Part shown: positions 1 to 6,100 of the stretch, piece after piece | How positions within the stretch are numbered: position 1 is the first letter of the stretch | Layout of the letters: every line of letters starts with the position of its first letter | Made by a program: the position numbers and the translations under genes | DNA from: Bradyrhizobium sp. CCH5-F6 | Lineage (GTDB): Bacteria > Pseudomonadota > Alphaproteobacteria > Rhizobiales > Xanthobacteraceae | Length of the DNA: 6,781 nt | Assembly: GCF_001556045.1 (NCBI RefSeq) | Contig: NZ_LSIC01000033.1 | Location: 1 to 6,781, forward strand | Reading direction: 5' to 3' | Notes under the pieces: generated by a model | What the model was told of the DNA's origin: nothing | The model's database searches: none | The model's input: only the letters and a program-made list of their open reading frames with translations

Positions 1-229
1 CAGCGACCGCGGCCCCGGCTTTGCGCCGGAGATGCTGGCGCAGCTCGGAAAGCCCTATCAGTCGAGCAAGGGCCGTGCCGGCGGCGGGCTCGGCCTGTTC
101 CTGGTGGTCAACGTCGTGCGCAAGCTTGGCGGCAGCGTGACCGCCCTGAACCACCGGAAGCGCGGGGCCACCGTCCGCCTGACGCTGCCGCTCGCCACGC
201 TCGCGATCGGAGGGAATTTTGACGGCTGA
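1..229 (+). CDS. Sensor histidine kinase, RegB/PrrB/RoxS-like, C-terminal fragment
   Basis: This is the end of a histidine kinase whose start lies outside the window; the reading frame begins at base 2 and stops with TGA at 227-229. The visible 75 residues are the last part of the HATPase_c ATP-binding domain. They carry a G1-type box (SDRGPGF), then GKPYQSSKG, then the glycine-rich G2 box GGGLGLFLV, followed by RKLGG and the closing strand GATVRLTLPL. The G..LGLFL....RKLGG pattern and the RegA-like partner directly downstream point to the RegB/PrrB/RoxS group, membrane kinases that sense redox state. The membrane segments, the phospho-accepting histidine and the redox cysteine of that group would all lie upstream and cannot be checked here. 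The last 11 bases overlap the response regulator gene, so the two are cotranscribed. It could be another kinase type; the family call rests mostly on the partner. Confidence 0.85.
   Translation, partial: SDRGPGFAPEMLAQLGKPYQSSKGRAGGGLGLFLVVNVVRKLGGSVTALNHRKRGATVRLTLPLATLAIGGNFDG
209..221 (+). promoter_or_regulatory. Ribosome binding site and TTG start of the response regulator
   Basis: GGAGGG at 209-214 lies 4 bases before TTG at 219-221, inside the last codons of the kinase gene. It decides the start of the response regulator and, with the 11-bp gene overlap, suggests translational coupling that would keep kinase and regulator in fixed proportion. Confidence 0.75.
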
Positions 230-752
230 CCGCTCGCTCATCGTCGTCGAGGACGACGCGGGCTTCGCCCGCACGCTGAAACGCTCGTTCGAGCGCCGCG
301 GCTACGAGGTGGTGCTCGCCGCCTCGATCGAAGAGGTGCGCAAGGTGCTGGAGGAGCGCTCCTTCGGCTACGCCGTCGTCGATCTCAAGCTCGGCGGCGC
401 CTCCGGGCTCGCCTGTGTCGAGCTCTTGCACACGCACGATCCCGACATGCTGATCGTGGTGCTCACCGGCTTCGCCAGCATCTCCACCGCCGTCGAAGCC
501 ATCAAGCTCGGCGCCTGTCATTATCTGGCAAAGCCGTCGAACACCGACGACATCGAAGCCGCCTTCAACAAGGCCGAAGGCAACGCCGAGGTGGCGCTCG
601 ACACCCGGCCCACCTCGATCAAGACGCTGGAATGGGAACGCATCCACCAGACCCTGATCGAGACGGAGTTCAACATCTCGGAAGCGGCACGACGACTCGG
701 CATGCACCGGCGGACGCTGGCACGGAAGCTCGAGAAGCGTCCGGTGAAGTAG
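219..752 (+). CDS. Response regulator, RegA/PrrA/RoxR family
   Basis: A 177-residue two-component response regulator, the usual length for RegA/ActR/PrrA proteins, which control respiration, redox balance and in many species photosynthesis or nitrogen fixation. Residues 1-120 form the receiver domain: acidic pocket E11-D12-D13, predicted phosphorylation site D55 (VVDLKL), switch T83 (LTGF) and K105 (LAKP). A short linker leads to a Fis-type helix-turn-helix at about 138-177 with NISEAARRLGMHRRTLARKL, the family's DNA-binding signature. The start is TTG at 219-221, placed by GGAGGG at 209-214 and by the family-typical N-terminus DRSLIVVEDD; no ATG is available before Met77. The receiver wording (LTGFASISTAVEAIKLGACHYLAKPSNTDD) and the ending KLEKRPVK look closer to gamma- and betaproteobacterial RoxR than to the standard alphaproteobacterial RegA as I remember it. 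This may therefore be a second, divergent copy rather than the main RegR. Confidence 0.93.
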   Translation: MTADRSLIVVEDDAGFARTLKRSFERRGYEVVLAASIEEVRKVLEERSFGYAVVDLKLGGASGLACVELLHTHDPDMLIVVLTGFASISTAVEAIKLGACHYLAKPSNTDDIEAAFNKAEGNAEVALDTRPTSIKTLEWERIHQTLIETEFNISEAARRLGMHRRTLARKLEKRPVK

Positions 753-790
753 GCGTCGAGCGATGCTGCCGAGGGGGCGGGCGATCGCGA

Positions 791-1030
791 TCAGCGGCCG
801 CCGGGAAGATACTCTCTCTTGCAGCTCGCGATGTTCTTGTCGCGGCCCGGATAGTTGGATCCGAACGCCCCCACATATTTGAGGCAGTCCATGTATTTCC
901 GATTGCCCATCCAGCTGTAGTCCGGGCCAAACACGCCTGCAGCGGCGGGCGAGTACGAGGCCGAGCCGACCAGCAAGCCGATTCCGACGATGGCTGCGAA
1001 AGCGGCAATAGCGAAACGAGGAAACTTCAT
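791..1030 (-). CDS. Small putative exported protein, function unknown
   Basis: A 79-residue protein of no family I recognise. ATG at 1028-1030 is chosen because AAGGGAGAAGGG stands just upstream and because a Sec-type signal peptide then begins at residue 1: positive MKFPRF, a hydrophobic core at about residues 7-24 (AIAAFAAIVGIGLLVG), and a likely cleavage site around PAAAG at 28-32. The mature part is only about 48 residues, rich in Gly, Tyr, Asn and Lys, with two cysteines (C49 and C70) that could form one disulfide in the periplasm, and it ends CKREYLPGGR. The open frame could be extended upstream to 1120, but that stretch reads as non-coding and would bury the signal peptide. It converges on the response regulator with a 38-bp gap and has no operon partner. 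The hydrophobic stretch could instead be a membrane anchor. Confidence 0.72.
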   Translation of the reverse strand: MKFPRFAIAAFAAIVGIGLLVGSASYSPAAAGVFGPDYSWMGNRKYMDCLKYVGAFGSNYPGRDKNIASCKREYLPGGR

Positions 1031-1267
1031 CACCCTTCTCCCTTGGCATCTGCAGCCGGTACGTCCGGCATGGGCAGCACTCTGGGGGAAAGCGGGGCGA
1101 GGGTAAGTGCCTGGCATCACACACCGCGACCGGGCGGCGATGGTGCGGTTGATCTTCGACGCAAACGGCTGCGGAAGCAGCGACCGCTCGATACAGGATC
1201 CGTGGCGAACAAAAAGCCCGGCCGAACGGCCGGGCTTTTGATCTGTTGCGATCGACGCGCGAGGTGC
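1031..1267. other. Intergenic region between the small exported protein gene and carD
   Basis: This 237-base gap contains the ribosome binding site of the small gene next to 1030, a short inverted repeat (GCCGG-TACGT-CCGGC, 1055-1069) and the carD terminator at 1212-1239. I see no convincing -35/-10 pair for the small gene, although one should lie here on the minus strand. No further gene is supported. Confidence 0.5.
1211..1240 (-). terminator. Intrinsic terminator of carD
   Basis: Perfect 12-bp arms, AAAAGCCCGGCC (1212-1223) and GGCCGGGCTTTT (1228-1239), enclose a GAAC loop. Read on the minus strand, the GC-rich stem is followed by TTTTT, the classic Rho-independent form. It begins about 28 bases after the carD stop codon. 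A-runs on one side and T-runs on the other mean it could work in both directions and shield carD from readthrough from the left. Confidence 0.92.
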
Positions 1268-2248
1268 TTACGCGGCCTCGTCGGCGACGGTGGTGTCGTC
1301 GCCATCGGTATCGTCCGCCTCACCCTCGGCATCCGCTTCGCCCTCGGCGGCTTCCGCCTTGGCGTTGCGGCGCGGGCTCTTGGCGAGCTGGGCCTCGATC
1401 TCCTTGACCGCTTCCGTCTCGGTCGAGTGCTGCACCACCGCGATCTCGCGGGAGAGACGGTCGAGCGCCGCTTCATAGAGCTGGCGTTCGGAGTACGACT
1501 GCTCCGGCTGCGATTCCGAGCGGTAGAGGTCGCGCACGACTTCCGCGATCGCGACGATGTCGCCCGAATTGATCTTGGCTTCGTATTCCTGGGCGCGGCG
1601 CGACCACATGGTACGCTTGACGCGGGCGCGGCCCTTGAGCGTCTCGAGCGCCTTCTTCACCAGCGCCGGATCGGACAGCTTGCGCATGCCGACATTGGCG
1701 ACCTTGGCGGTCGGCACGCGCAGCGTCATCTTGTCCTTGATGAAGTTGATGACGAACAGCTCGAGCTTGGCACCGGCGATCTCCTGCTCCTCGATGGCCA
1801 GGATCTGGCCGACGCCGTGAGCGGGATAAACGACGAATTCGTTGGCCTTGAAGCCCTGACGCTGGGTCACGACCTTCTTTTCCTCGACCTTCGGCGCAGC
1901 AGCGGGCTTGGCAGCGACGGCGGGAGCCTTGGCAGGCGCAGCAGCAACAGGGGCCTTCGCAGCGGGCTTGGCAGCGGGGGCTTTGGCGGTCACAGGCTTG
2001 GCGGCAGCAGGCTTGGCAGCGGTCGCTTTCGCGGCCGGTTTGGCAGTCTTGTTAGGCATTGCGCTTCTTTTGTTCTTCGAGGACTTTGCAGCCGGCGCCT
2101 TCGTCGCGGTCCGACCCTTGGATGCGCTACGGCTGGCCGCGGCGACTTTTTTGGCCTCCTTATGGGAAGCCCTCGCTGAAGTACTCTTTTTACGCGTTTT
2201 CTGTGACACAGCCTGCGCGCGGAAAACTGCCACGCCCCTGTTCGACAT
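1268..2248 (-). CDS. CarD/CdnL-family RNA polymerase-binding transcription regulator
   Basis: A CarD_CdnL_TRCF-family protein. Such proteins bind the RNA polymerase beta subunit and the upstream edge of the promoter bubble and stabilise open complexes, for example at rRNA promoters. Counted from ATG at 2248 (326 residues), the core runs about 131-290. The polymerase-interaction domain begins with GFKANEFVVYPAHGVGQI and ends near VANVGMRKLSD. The helical DNA-binding part contains the conserved tryptophan in RTMWSRRAQEY (about residue 215) and GDIVAIAEVVRDLYR. The N-terminal 130 residues are Lys/Ala/Pro/Ser-rich like a histone H1 tail, and the last 35 are acidic (EGEADAEGEADDTDGDD). The start is uncertain: Met64 at 2059 would give a 263-residue protein. 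I prefer 2248 because the promoter lies about 50 bases upstream and the extension keeps the same basic composition, but neither start has a clear ribosome binding site and third-position GC is lower in the extension. The family is certain. Confidence 0.93.
   Translation of the reverse strand: MSNRGVAVFRAQAVSQKTRKKSTSARASHKEAKKVAAASRSASKGRTATKAPAAKSSKNKRSAMPNKTAKPAAKATAAKPAAAKPVTAKAPAAKPAAKAPVAAAPAKAPAVAAKPAAAPKVEEKKVVTQRQGFKANEFVVYPAHGVGQILAIEEQEIAGAKLELFVINFIKDKMTLRVPTAKVANVGMRKLSDPALVKKALETLKGRARVKRTMWSRRAQEYEAKINSGDIVAIAEVVRDLYRSESQPEQSYSERQLYEAALDRLSREIAVVQHSTETEAVKEIEAQLAKSPRRNAKAEAAEGEADAEGEADDTDGDDTTVADEAA
1889..2044 (-). repeat. Low-complexity Ala/Lys/Pro coding repeat in carD
   Basis: Degenerate repeats of units such as AAKPA, AKAPA and KPAAK, encoded by recurring GCTGCCAAGCC-like words, form a basic disordered tail before the CarD fold. 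The composition resembles histone H1 C-terminal tails and AlgP-like proteins, so non-specific DNA binding is plausible. Such repeats are prone to length changes between strains. Confidence 0.8.
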
Positions 2249-2299
2249 TTGGTTTCACGGGAACCCAGAGGGGCCAACGGGGCTGACGGGGTTCGGCTT

Positions 2300-2321
2300 A
2301 ATGTGCCCAATATAGCACATT
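2300..2321. promoter_or_regulatory. Operator-like inverted repeat over the carD -10 box
   Basis: A perfect 7-bp dyad, AATGTGC (2300-2306) and GCACATT (2315-2321), with an 8-base centre holding the TATATT -10 box. Its position would let a dimeric repressor or autoregulator block polymerase. The binding protein is unknown, and the dyad could equally act as an RNA hairpin only if transcription started further upstream. Confidence 0.45.
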
Positions 2322-2336
2322 TCCCGCAAAAATCAA
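2309..2336 (-). promoter_or_regulatory. Predicted carD promoter (sigma-70 type)
   Basis: On the minus strand, TTGATT (2336-2331) and TATATT (2314-2309) are separated by 16 bases in an AT-rich patch that stands out from its GC-rich surroundings. Transcription should start near 2302, giving a leader of about 54 bases to ATG 2248, or about 243 bases to ATG 2059. This is read by eye from consensus and has no experimental support. Confidence 0.68.
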
Positions 2337-2365
2337 TGATTTAGGGGTCTTCAGGGCTGGTTTTC

Positions 2366-2380
2366 AGCGGCAGCGCCGCT
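2366..2380 (-). terminator. Weak hairpin after fdxA, possible terminator
   Basis: A 6-bp stem with a 3-base loop, AGCGGC-AGC-GCCGCT, begins 24 bases after the fdxA stop codon. On the minus strand it is followed by GAAAACC rather than a T-run, so it is at best a weak or Rho-assisted end, or a 3' stabilising hairpin. Confidence 0.3.
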
Positions 2381-2404
2381 ATTAGGGTTAAGTTTGGGCG
2401 CGAA

Positions 2405-2743
2405 TTAGTCCCCGGAGCCCGGGTTCGGAGAAAAATATTTCTCGAACTTGCCTTCCATCCCGTCGAATTCCTTGGCGTCGGCGGGTGATTCTTTCTTCTG
2501 GGTGATATTGGGCCAGCTCTTGGCGTAGTCGGCGTTGACCTGGAGCCACTTCTCCAGGCCCGGTTCCGTATCCGGCTTGATGGCGTCGGCGGGGCATTCC
2601 GGCTCGCACACGCCGCAATCGATGCACTCGTCGGGGTGGATGACGAGCATGTTGTCGCCCTCGTAGAAGCAGTCGACCGGGCAGACCTCGACGCAGTCGG
2701 TGTACTTGCACTTGATGCAGTTTTCAGTGACGACGTAAGTCAT
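2405..2743 (-). CDS. fdxA: Seven-iron ferredoxin FdxA (Azotobacter FdI type)
   Basis: A 112-residue soluble electron carrier with one [3Fe-4S] and one [4Fe-4S] cluster, close to Azotobacter vinelandii ferredoxin I. The N-terminal half is almost the textbook sequence: [20 protein letters not shown], then [14 protein letters not shown]. By the FdI pattern, C9, C17 and C50 hold the 3Fe cluster; C21, C40, C43 and C46 hold the 4Fe cluster; C12 and C25 remain unliganded. The C-terminal part contains the family segment [11 protein letters not shown] at 2743 is supported by GGAG about 8 bases upstream. The gene is downstream of the S4 protein gene on the same strand, separated by 132 bp, so it may have its own promoter, though I see no clear one. 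FdI-type ferredoxins are tied to redox and oxidative-stress control in Azotobacter; the partner here is unknown. No nitrogenase genes are visible. Confidence 0.97.
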   Translation of the reverse strand: MTYVVTENCIKCKYTDCVEVCPVDCFYEGDNMLVIHPDECIDCGVCEPECPADAIKPDTEPGLEKWLQVNADYAKSWPNITQKKESPADAKEFDGMEGKFEKYFSPNPGSGD

Positions 2744-2875
2744 CCAACGCTCCGAAAAGCTCTTTTAAAAGTCGCGGCTTGCGTAGCGCGGATGGCCCGG
2801 CGCCGCAAGGTCGGGAAGGTCCGATCATGACGGCTTTGCGCGTTTGAACGACCAAGAAATGAATGCCGAGCGCAA
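2744..2875 (-). other. Gap upstream of fdxA, probable leader or promoter region
   Basis: These 132 bases separate the S4 gene from fdxA and hold the fdxA ribosome binding site. A CTTTTAAAAG palindrome (2762-2771) and a CTTGCG/CGCAAG pair (2778-2783 and 2805-2810) are present. I find no convincing -35/-10 combination, so whether fdxA is transcribed alone or from upstream stays open. Confidence 0.4.
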
Positions 2876-2888
2876 TTAATTGCGCTCG
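2867..2888. repeat. 22-bp perfect palindrome across the S4 gene stop codon
   Basis: A perfect palindrome with arms CGAGCGCAATT and AATTGCGCTCG directly abutting. It includes the last codons and the TAA stop (2876-2878) of the S4 gene. In RNA it would fold into a stable hairpin, losing a few central AU pairs to the loop. No T-run follows on the minus strand, so a classic terminator is unlikely. It may mark the 3' end of the helicase-S4 message or be a protein-binding site. Confidence 0.6.
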
Positions 2889-3145
2889 CCGAGCTCCTCG
2901 TAGAGCACCCGTGCCGAGGCAGCATCGCCGCGGCGTTCGTTGAAGCCGGTCACCTTCAGGACGCGCACCGTGCGATCGAGCGCGATGGTGAGCACGTCGC
3001 CGATCTTGATCGCATGTCCGGCCGACGTCTCGCGCACGCCGTTGACGCGGACGTGGCCTGTGACGACGAGCTCGGCGGCGGAGGTGCGCGCCTTCACCAC
3101 CCGCGCGTGCCACAGCCATTTGTCGATGCGCTGCCGCTCGGTCGT
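2876..3145 (-). CDS. S4-domain RNA-binding protein (Hsp15-like), apparent ACG start
   Basis: An 89-residue protein consisting mainly of an S4 RNA-binding domain, the fold of ribosomal protein S4 and of Hsp15, which binds stalled 50S subunits. Reading from ACG at 3143-3145 gives TTERQRIDKWLWHARVVKART, the family's hallmark first helix, followed by GHVRVNGVRETSAGHAIKIGDVLTI, the second half of the S4 fold, and a basic tail ending GERN. No ATG, GTG or TTG lies upstream in frame before the stop at 3179-3181. The first ordinary start is GTG at 3100, which would delete RIDKWLWHAR and break the domain. AAGGAG (3153-3158) lies 7 bases before the ACG, ideal spacing, so ACG probably replaces an ancestral ATG; a sequencing error is also possible. 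The gene follows the helicase stop by 4 bases, so both are almost surely cotranscribed. The rRNA or ribosome target is inferred from the family. Confidence 0.82.
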   Translation of the reverse strand, partial: TTERQRIDKWLWHARVVKARTSAAELVVTGHVRVNGVRETSAGHAIKIGDVLTIALDRTVRVLKVTGFNERRGDAASARVLYEELGERN

Positions 3146-3158
3146 CGGATCACTCCTT
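3143..3158 (-). promoter_or_regulatory. Ribosome binding site and proposed ACG start of the S4 gene
   Basis: AAGGAG at 3158-3153 overlaps the end of the helicase gene, its last G preceding the helicase TGA (3152-3150). Seven bases later comes ACG (3145-3143), the codon where ATG would complete a normal family N-terminus (M-T-E-R-Q-R-I-D). This site decides the start despite the non-standard codon. Ribosomes ending on the helicase could reinitiate here. Confidence 0.6.
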
Positions 3159-6100
3159 CCGGCCGGACAGCTGCTCCTTCAGCGCGGCGAGCTTTGCGAA
3201 GGGCGAGTTCGGATCGACCGGACGATCGCGCTCGCGCGGGTTCGCGCTGGAGGCATAGGGACGCAGCGACGGTCCGGATTCGCGGTCGCGACGATCGCGG
3301 CCCTTGTCGCGGTCACGGCCACGGTTGTCGCGGCCCTTGTCGCCGAACTTGCCCTTGTCGCGGTTGCGATCCTTGTCGCCGCCCTTGCCCTCGAAACGAC
3401 GATTCCTGTCGTCGCGGCCCTCGGGACGCGGCGCGCCCTCCCCACCGCCTTCGCGCGGCTTGCGGAAATCCCTGCCGCCATCTCGGCGACCGCCGCCATG
3501 GCGATGTCCCGACTTCGCGCCTTCGGCAGCTTCGCCGCTCGCCGCACCGGGTGCAGCGCCAGCTTCCGCACCGGCCTGCGGGCGAGGCTGATGGTGACGC
3601 TGGTGGCGATGGCGCTCGTGGCGCGGCTTGCGGTCCTCGTGACGGCCGCCGGGACGCCAGACCTCGACCAGCTCGGGTTCTGCGGGCGCGGGCGCGACTG
3701 CCGCCTCAGGCGCGGCAGCATCGGGCGATGCGGCAGCTTCCGTTGCGGCGGTCTCGGCGGCGGCGGCTTCGAGGCCGCCAGCCTCGGCCGGCGCAGCGGT
3801 CTCCTCAGTGGACGGCGCGATGCCGGGCGCATCTTCGGGCGTGACGCGCGCTTCGGAAGAAGCCTCGAGCGCCGGCTCGGCCGGCGCTGCCTCGTCCTGC
3901 GGCTCCACGCCGGGCGCGTCTTCGACGGTGACGGCTTCAGGAGCGGCGTCCGCGGCCGGCGTCTCGGACGCAGCCGCCTCTTCCGGCAGACCCGCAACGG
4001 CTTCCGTCGCAGTCTCAGGCGAGGTCTCTGTCGAAGTCTCGGCGCTGCCTTCGACGGGCGGCGCCTCCGCTGCGACGGTTTCGGCGACGACCGGCTTTTG
4101 CGGAAGCGGCGGACGCTTCTCCATGCGGTAGCCGAGCGCGCGCAGCACGGAGGCGAAGTCCTCGCCGGCCGATCCCGTCAGCGAGGTCATCGCCTGGGTG
4201 ACGACGAAGCTGCGGCCGTCGAACGCGCCGGCGGGCTTTTCGCCGGGCGAGTTCTCGCGCCAGGCCAGCGCCGGGCGGATCAGATCGGCCAGCCGCTCCA
4301 GGATGTCGACGCGCACGGCGCGCTCGCCGGCCTGCTTGTAGCCGAGCACGCGATAGGCATCGCGCGGCAGCGCCTTGTCGACCGGGAACGAGGTGCGGCC
4401 CGACGATGCCAGATGCTGCGCGCCGGAGAGCGACGAGAGATCGACGTTGTCCTGCTTCAACGCCCAGAGCAGCGCGGCGAGCGCACGTGCCGCAGGCTTG
4501 AGCAGGCCCGGGAAATAGATGTGGTAGGCGCCGAAGCGGACGCCGTATTTCCGCAACACGGCGCGCGAGGACTGGTCGAGATCCTTCAGCTCGTTGGCGA
4601 TCTTCGGCCGCTCGAGCACGCCGAGCGCCTCGACCAGCTGATAGGCGATGCCGCGGGCAATGCCGGTGACGTCCTCGGCCTTGGACAGCTCGAACATCGG
4701 TCCGAGCAGTTTCTCGATATGGGTCTTGAGCCACAGCTCGAGCCGCGCCTGCACCTTGTCGCGCGGGGCGCCGGTCAGGCGCTCGTCGGAGATGATGCGG
4801 ATGCGCGGATGCAGCGCCTCGTCTGCGGCAGACAGTCGCGCCACGGCGTCGCCGGTCCAGCGGATGATGCCTTCGGAGGTGAGCACGAACTGCTCGTCCG
4901 GCGCATTGCCGAGCTTTTCGGCACGGGCGTTGATCTCGCCGGCGAGCACCGCTTGCGCTGCAGCCTGCAAGGCTTTCGCATCGGAGCCAGCTTCCGCCGC
5001 GTCCGGTGCAAAGGTGAAGCCATCGAGGCGGCCGATGACATGGCCTTCGACGATGACTTCGCCGGTCTTGCCGATTTCCGTATTCAAGCTCGTGTTCTCC
5101 CGCAGGCGGCGCATCAATACACTGGTCCGGCGATCAACGAAACGCTCAGTCAAGCGTTCATGGAGCGCATCCGATAATTTATTTTCGACCTCGCGCGCGA
5201 TTCCCTGCCAGCGCTCGGGGTCTTTCAGCCAGTCCGGACGGTTGGCGACGAAGGTCCAGGTGCGTATCTGCGCGATTCGGGCCGACAGTGTGTCGATGTC
5301 GCCGTCGATGCGGTCGGCCTGGGTAATCTGGGCCTCGAACCAGGAATCGGGGATGCATCCCTTCTGCATCAGGAAGCCGTACAGCGTCGTCACCAGTTCG
5401 GCATGGGCGGCCGGCGACAGTTTTCTGTAGTCCGGGACCTGGCAGGCTTCCCAGAGCCGTTCCACCGCGGCCTTGCCATGCGCGATATCGCGCACCTCGA
5501 CGTCGCGGGCGGCGTGATCGAGCACGCGCATGTCCTCGGCGATCGGCGCACGCGTCAGCGTCTCGTGGCCGGGGGCGAGGTTCAGCGACACCTGGAGCGC
5601 GCCGAGCGAGGAGAAGTCCAGCCTGGAATTGCGCCATTGCAGCACCTTCACCGGATCGAAGGTGTGGTTCTGCAGCGCGTTGACGAGCTCGGGCTCGAAC
5701 GGCGCGCAGCGGCCGGTGGTGCCGAAGGTGCCGTTGCGCGTGGCGCGGCCGGCGCGACCGGCGATCTGCGCGAATTCGGACGGCGTCAGACGGCGGAACT
5801 GGTAGCCGTCGAACTTGCGGTCGGAGGCGAAGGCGACGTGATCGACGTCGAGATTGAGGCCCATGCCGACCGCGTCGGTAGCGACGAGATAGTCGACGTC
5901 GCCGTTCTGGAACATCGCCACCTGTGCGTTTCTGGTGCGCGGCGAGAGCGAGCCCAGCACCACGGCGGCGCCGCCATGCTGGCGGCGGATCAGCTCGGCG
6001 ATGGCGTAGACTTCGTCCGCCGAGAACGCGACGATGGCGGTGCGGCGCGGCTGGCGCGTGATCTTGCGGTCGCCGGCGAATTCCAGCTGCGACAGGCGCG

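Noticed and set aside
108..1124. A 338-codon minus-strand frame opposite the response regulator
   Set aside because: Antisense to a gene with clear receiver and helix-turn-helix motifs; the translation is Arg/Gly/Glu/His-rich shadow sequence.
1889..2044. Repeat tract considered as a CRISPR or tandem DNA repeat array
   Set aside because: The units are irregular, in frame and explained by Ala/Lys/Pro coding bias; there are no spacers of fixed length.
2155..2161. Perfect Shine-Dalgarno-like AAGGAGG on the minus strand inside the carD N-terminal extension
   Set aside because: No ATG, GTG or TTG follows at a usable distance, so it does not mark a start. It encodes Lys-Glu-Ala in the extension frame.
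632..2179. A 515-codon open frame on the + strand running through the regulator end, the small gene and carD
   Set aside because: It overlaps three better-supported genes, crosses the carD terminator hairpin, and its translation is low-complexity without recognisable motifs.
2366..2380. Hairpin after fdxA as a strong intrinsic terminator
   Set aside because: There is no T-run on the minus strand and the stem is only 6 bp; kept only as a low-confidence feature.
2762..2771. CTTTTAAAAG palindrome as the -10 box or operator of fdxA
   Set aside because: It is short, too close to the fdxA ribosome binding site and has no -35 box at proper distance.
2940..5177. A 745-codon open frame on the + strand opposite the helicase gene
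   Set aside because: It is antisense to a certain gene. Its Arg/Gly/Ala/Leu-rich composition and lack of domains are typical of GC-rich shadow frames.
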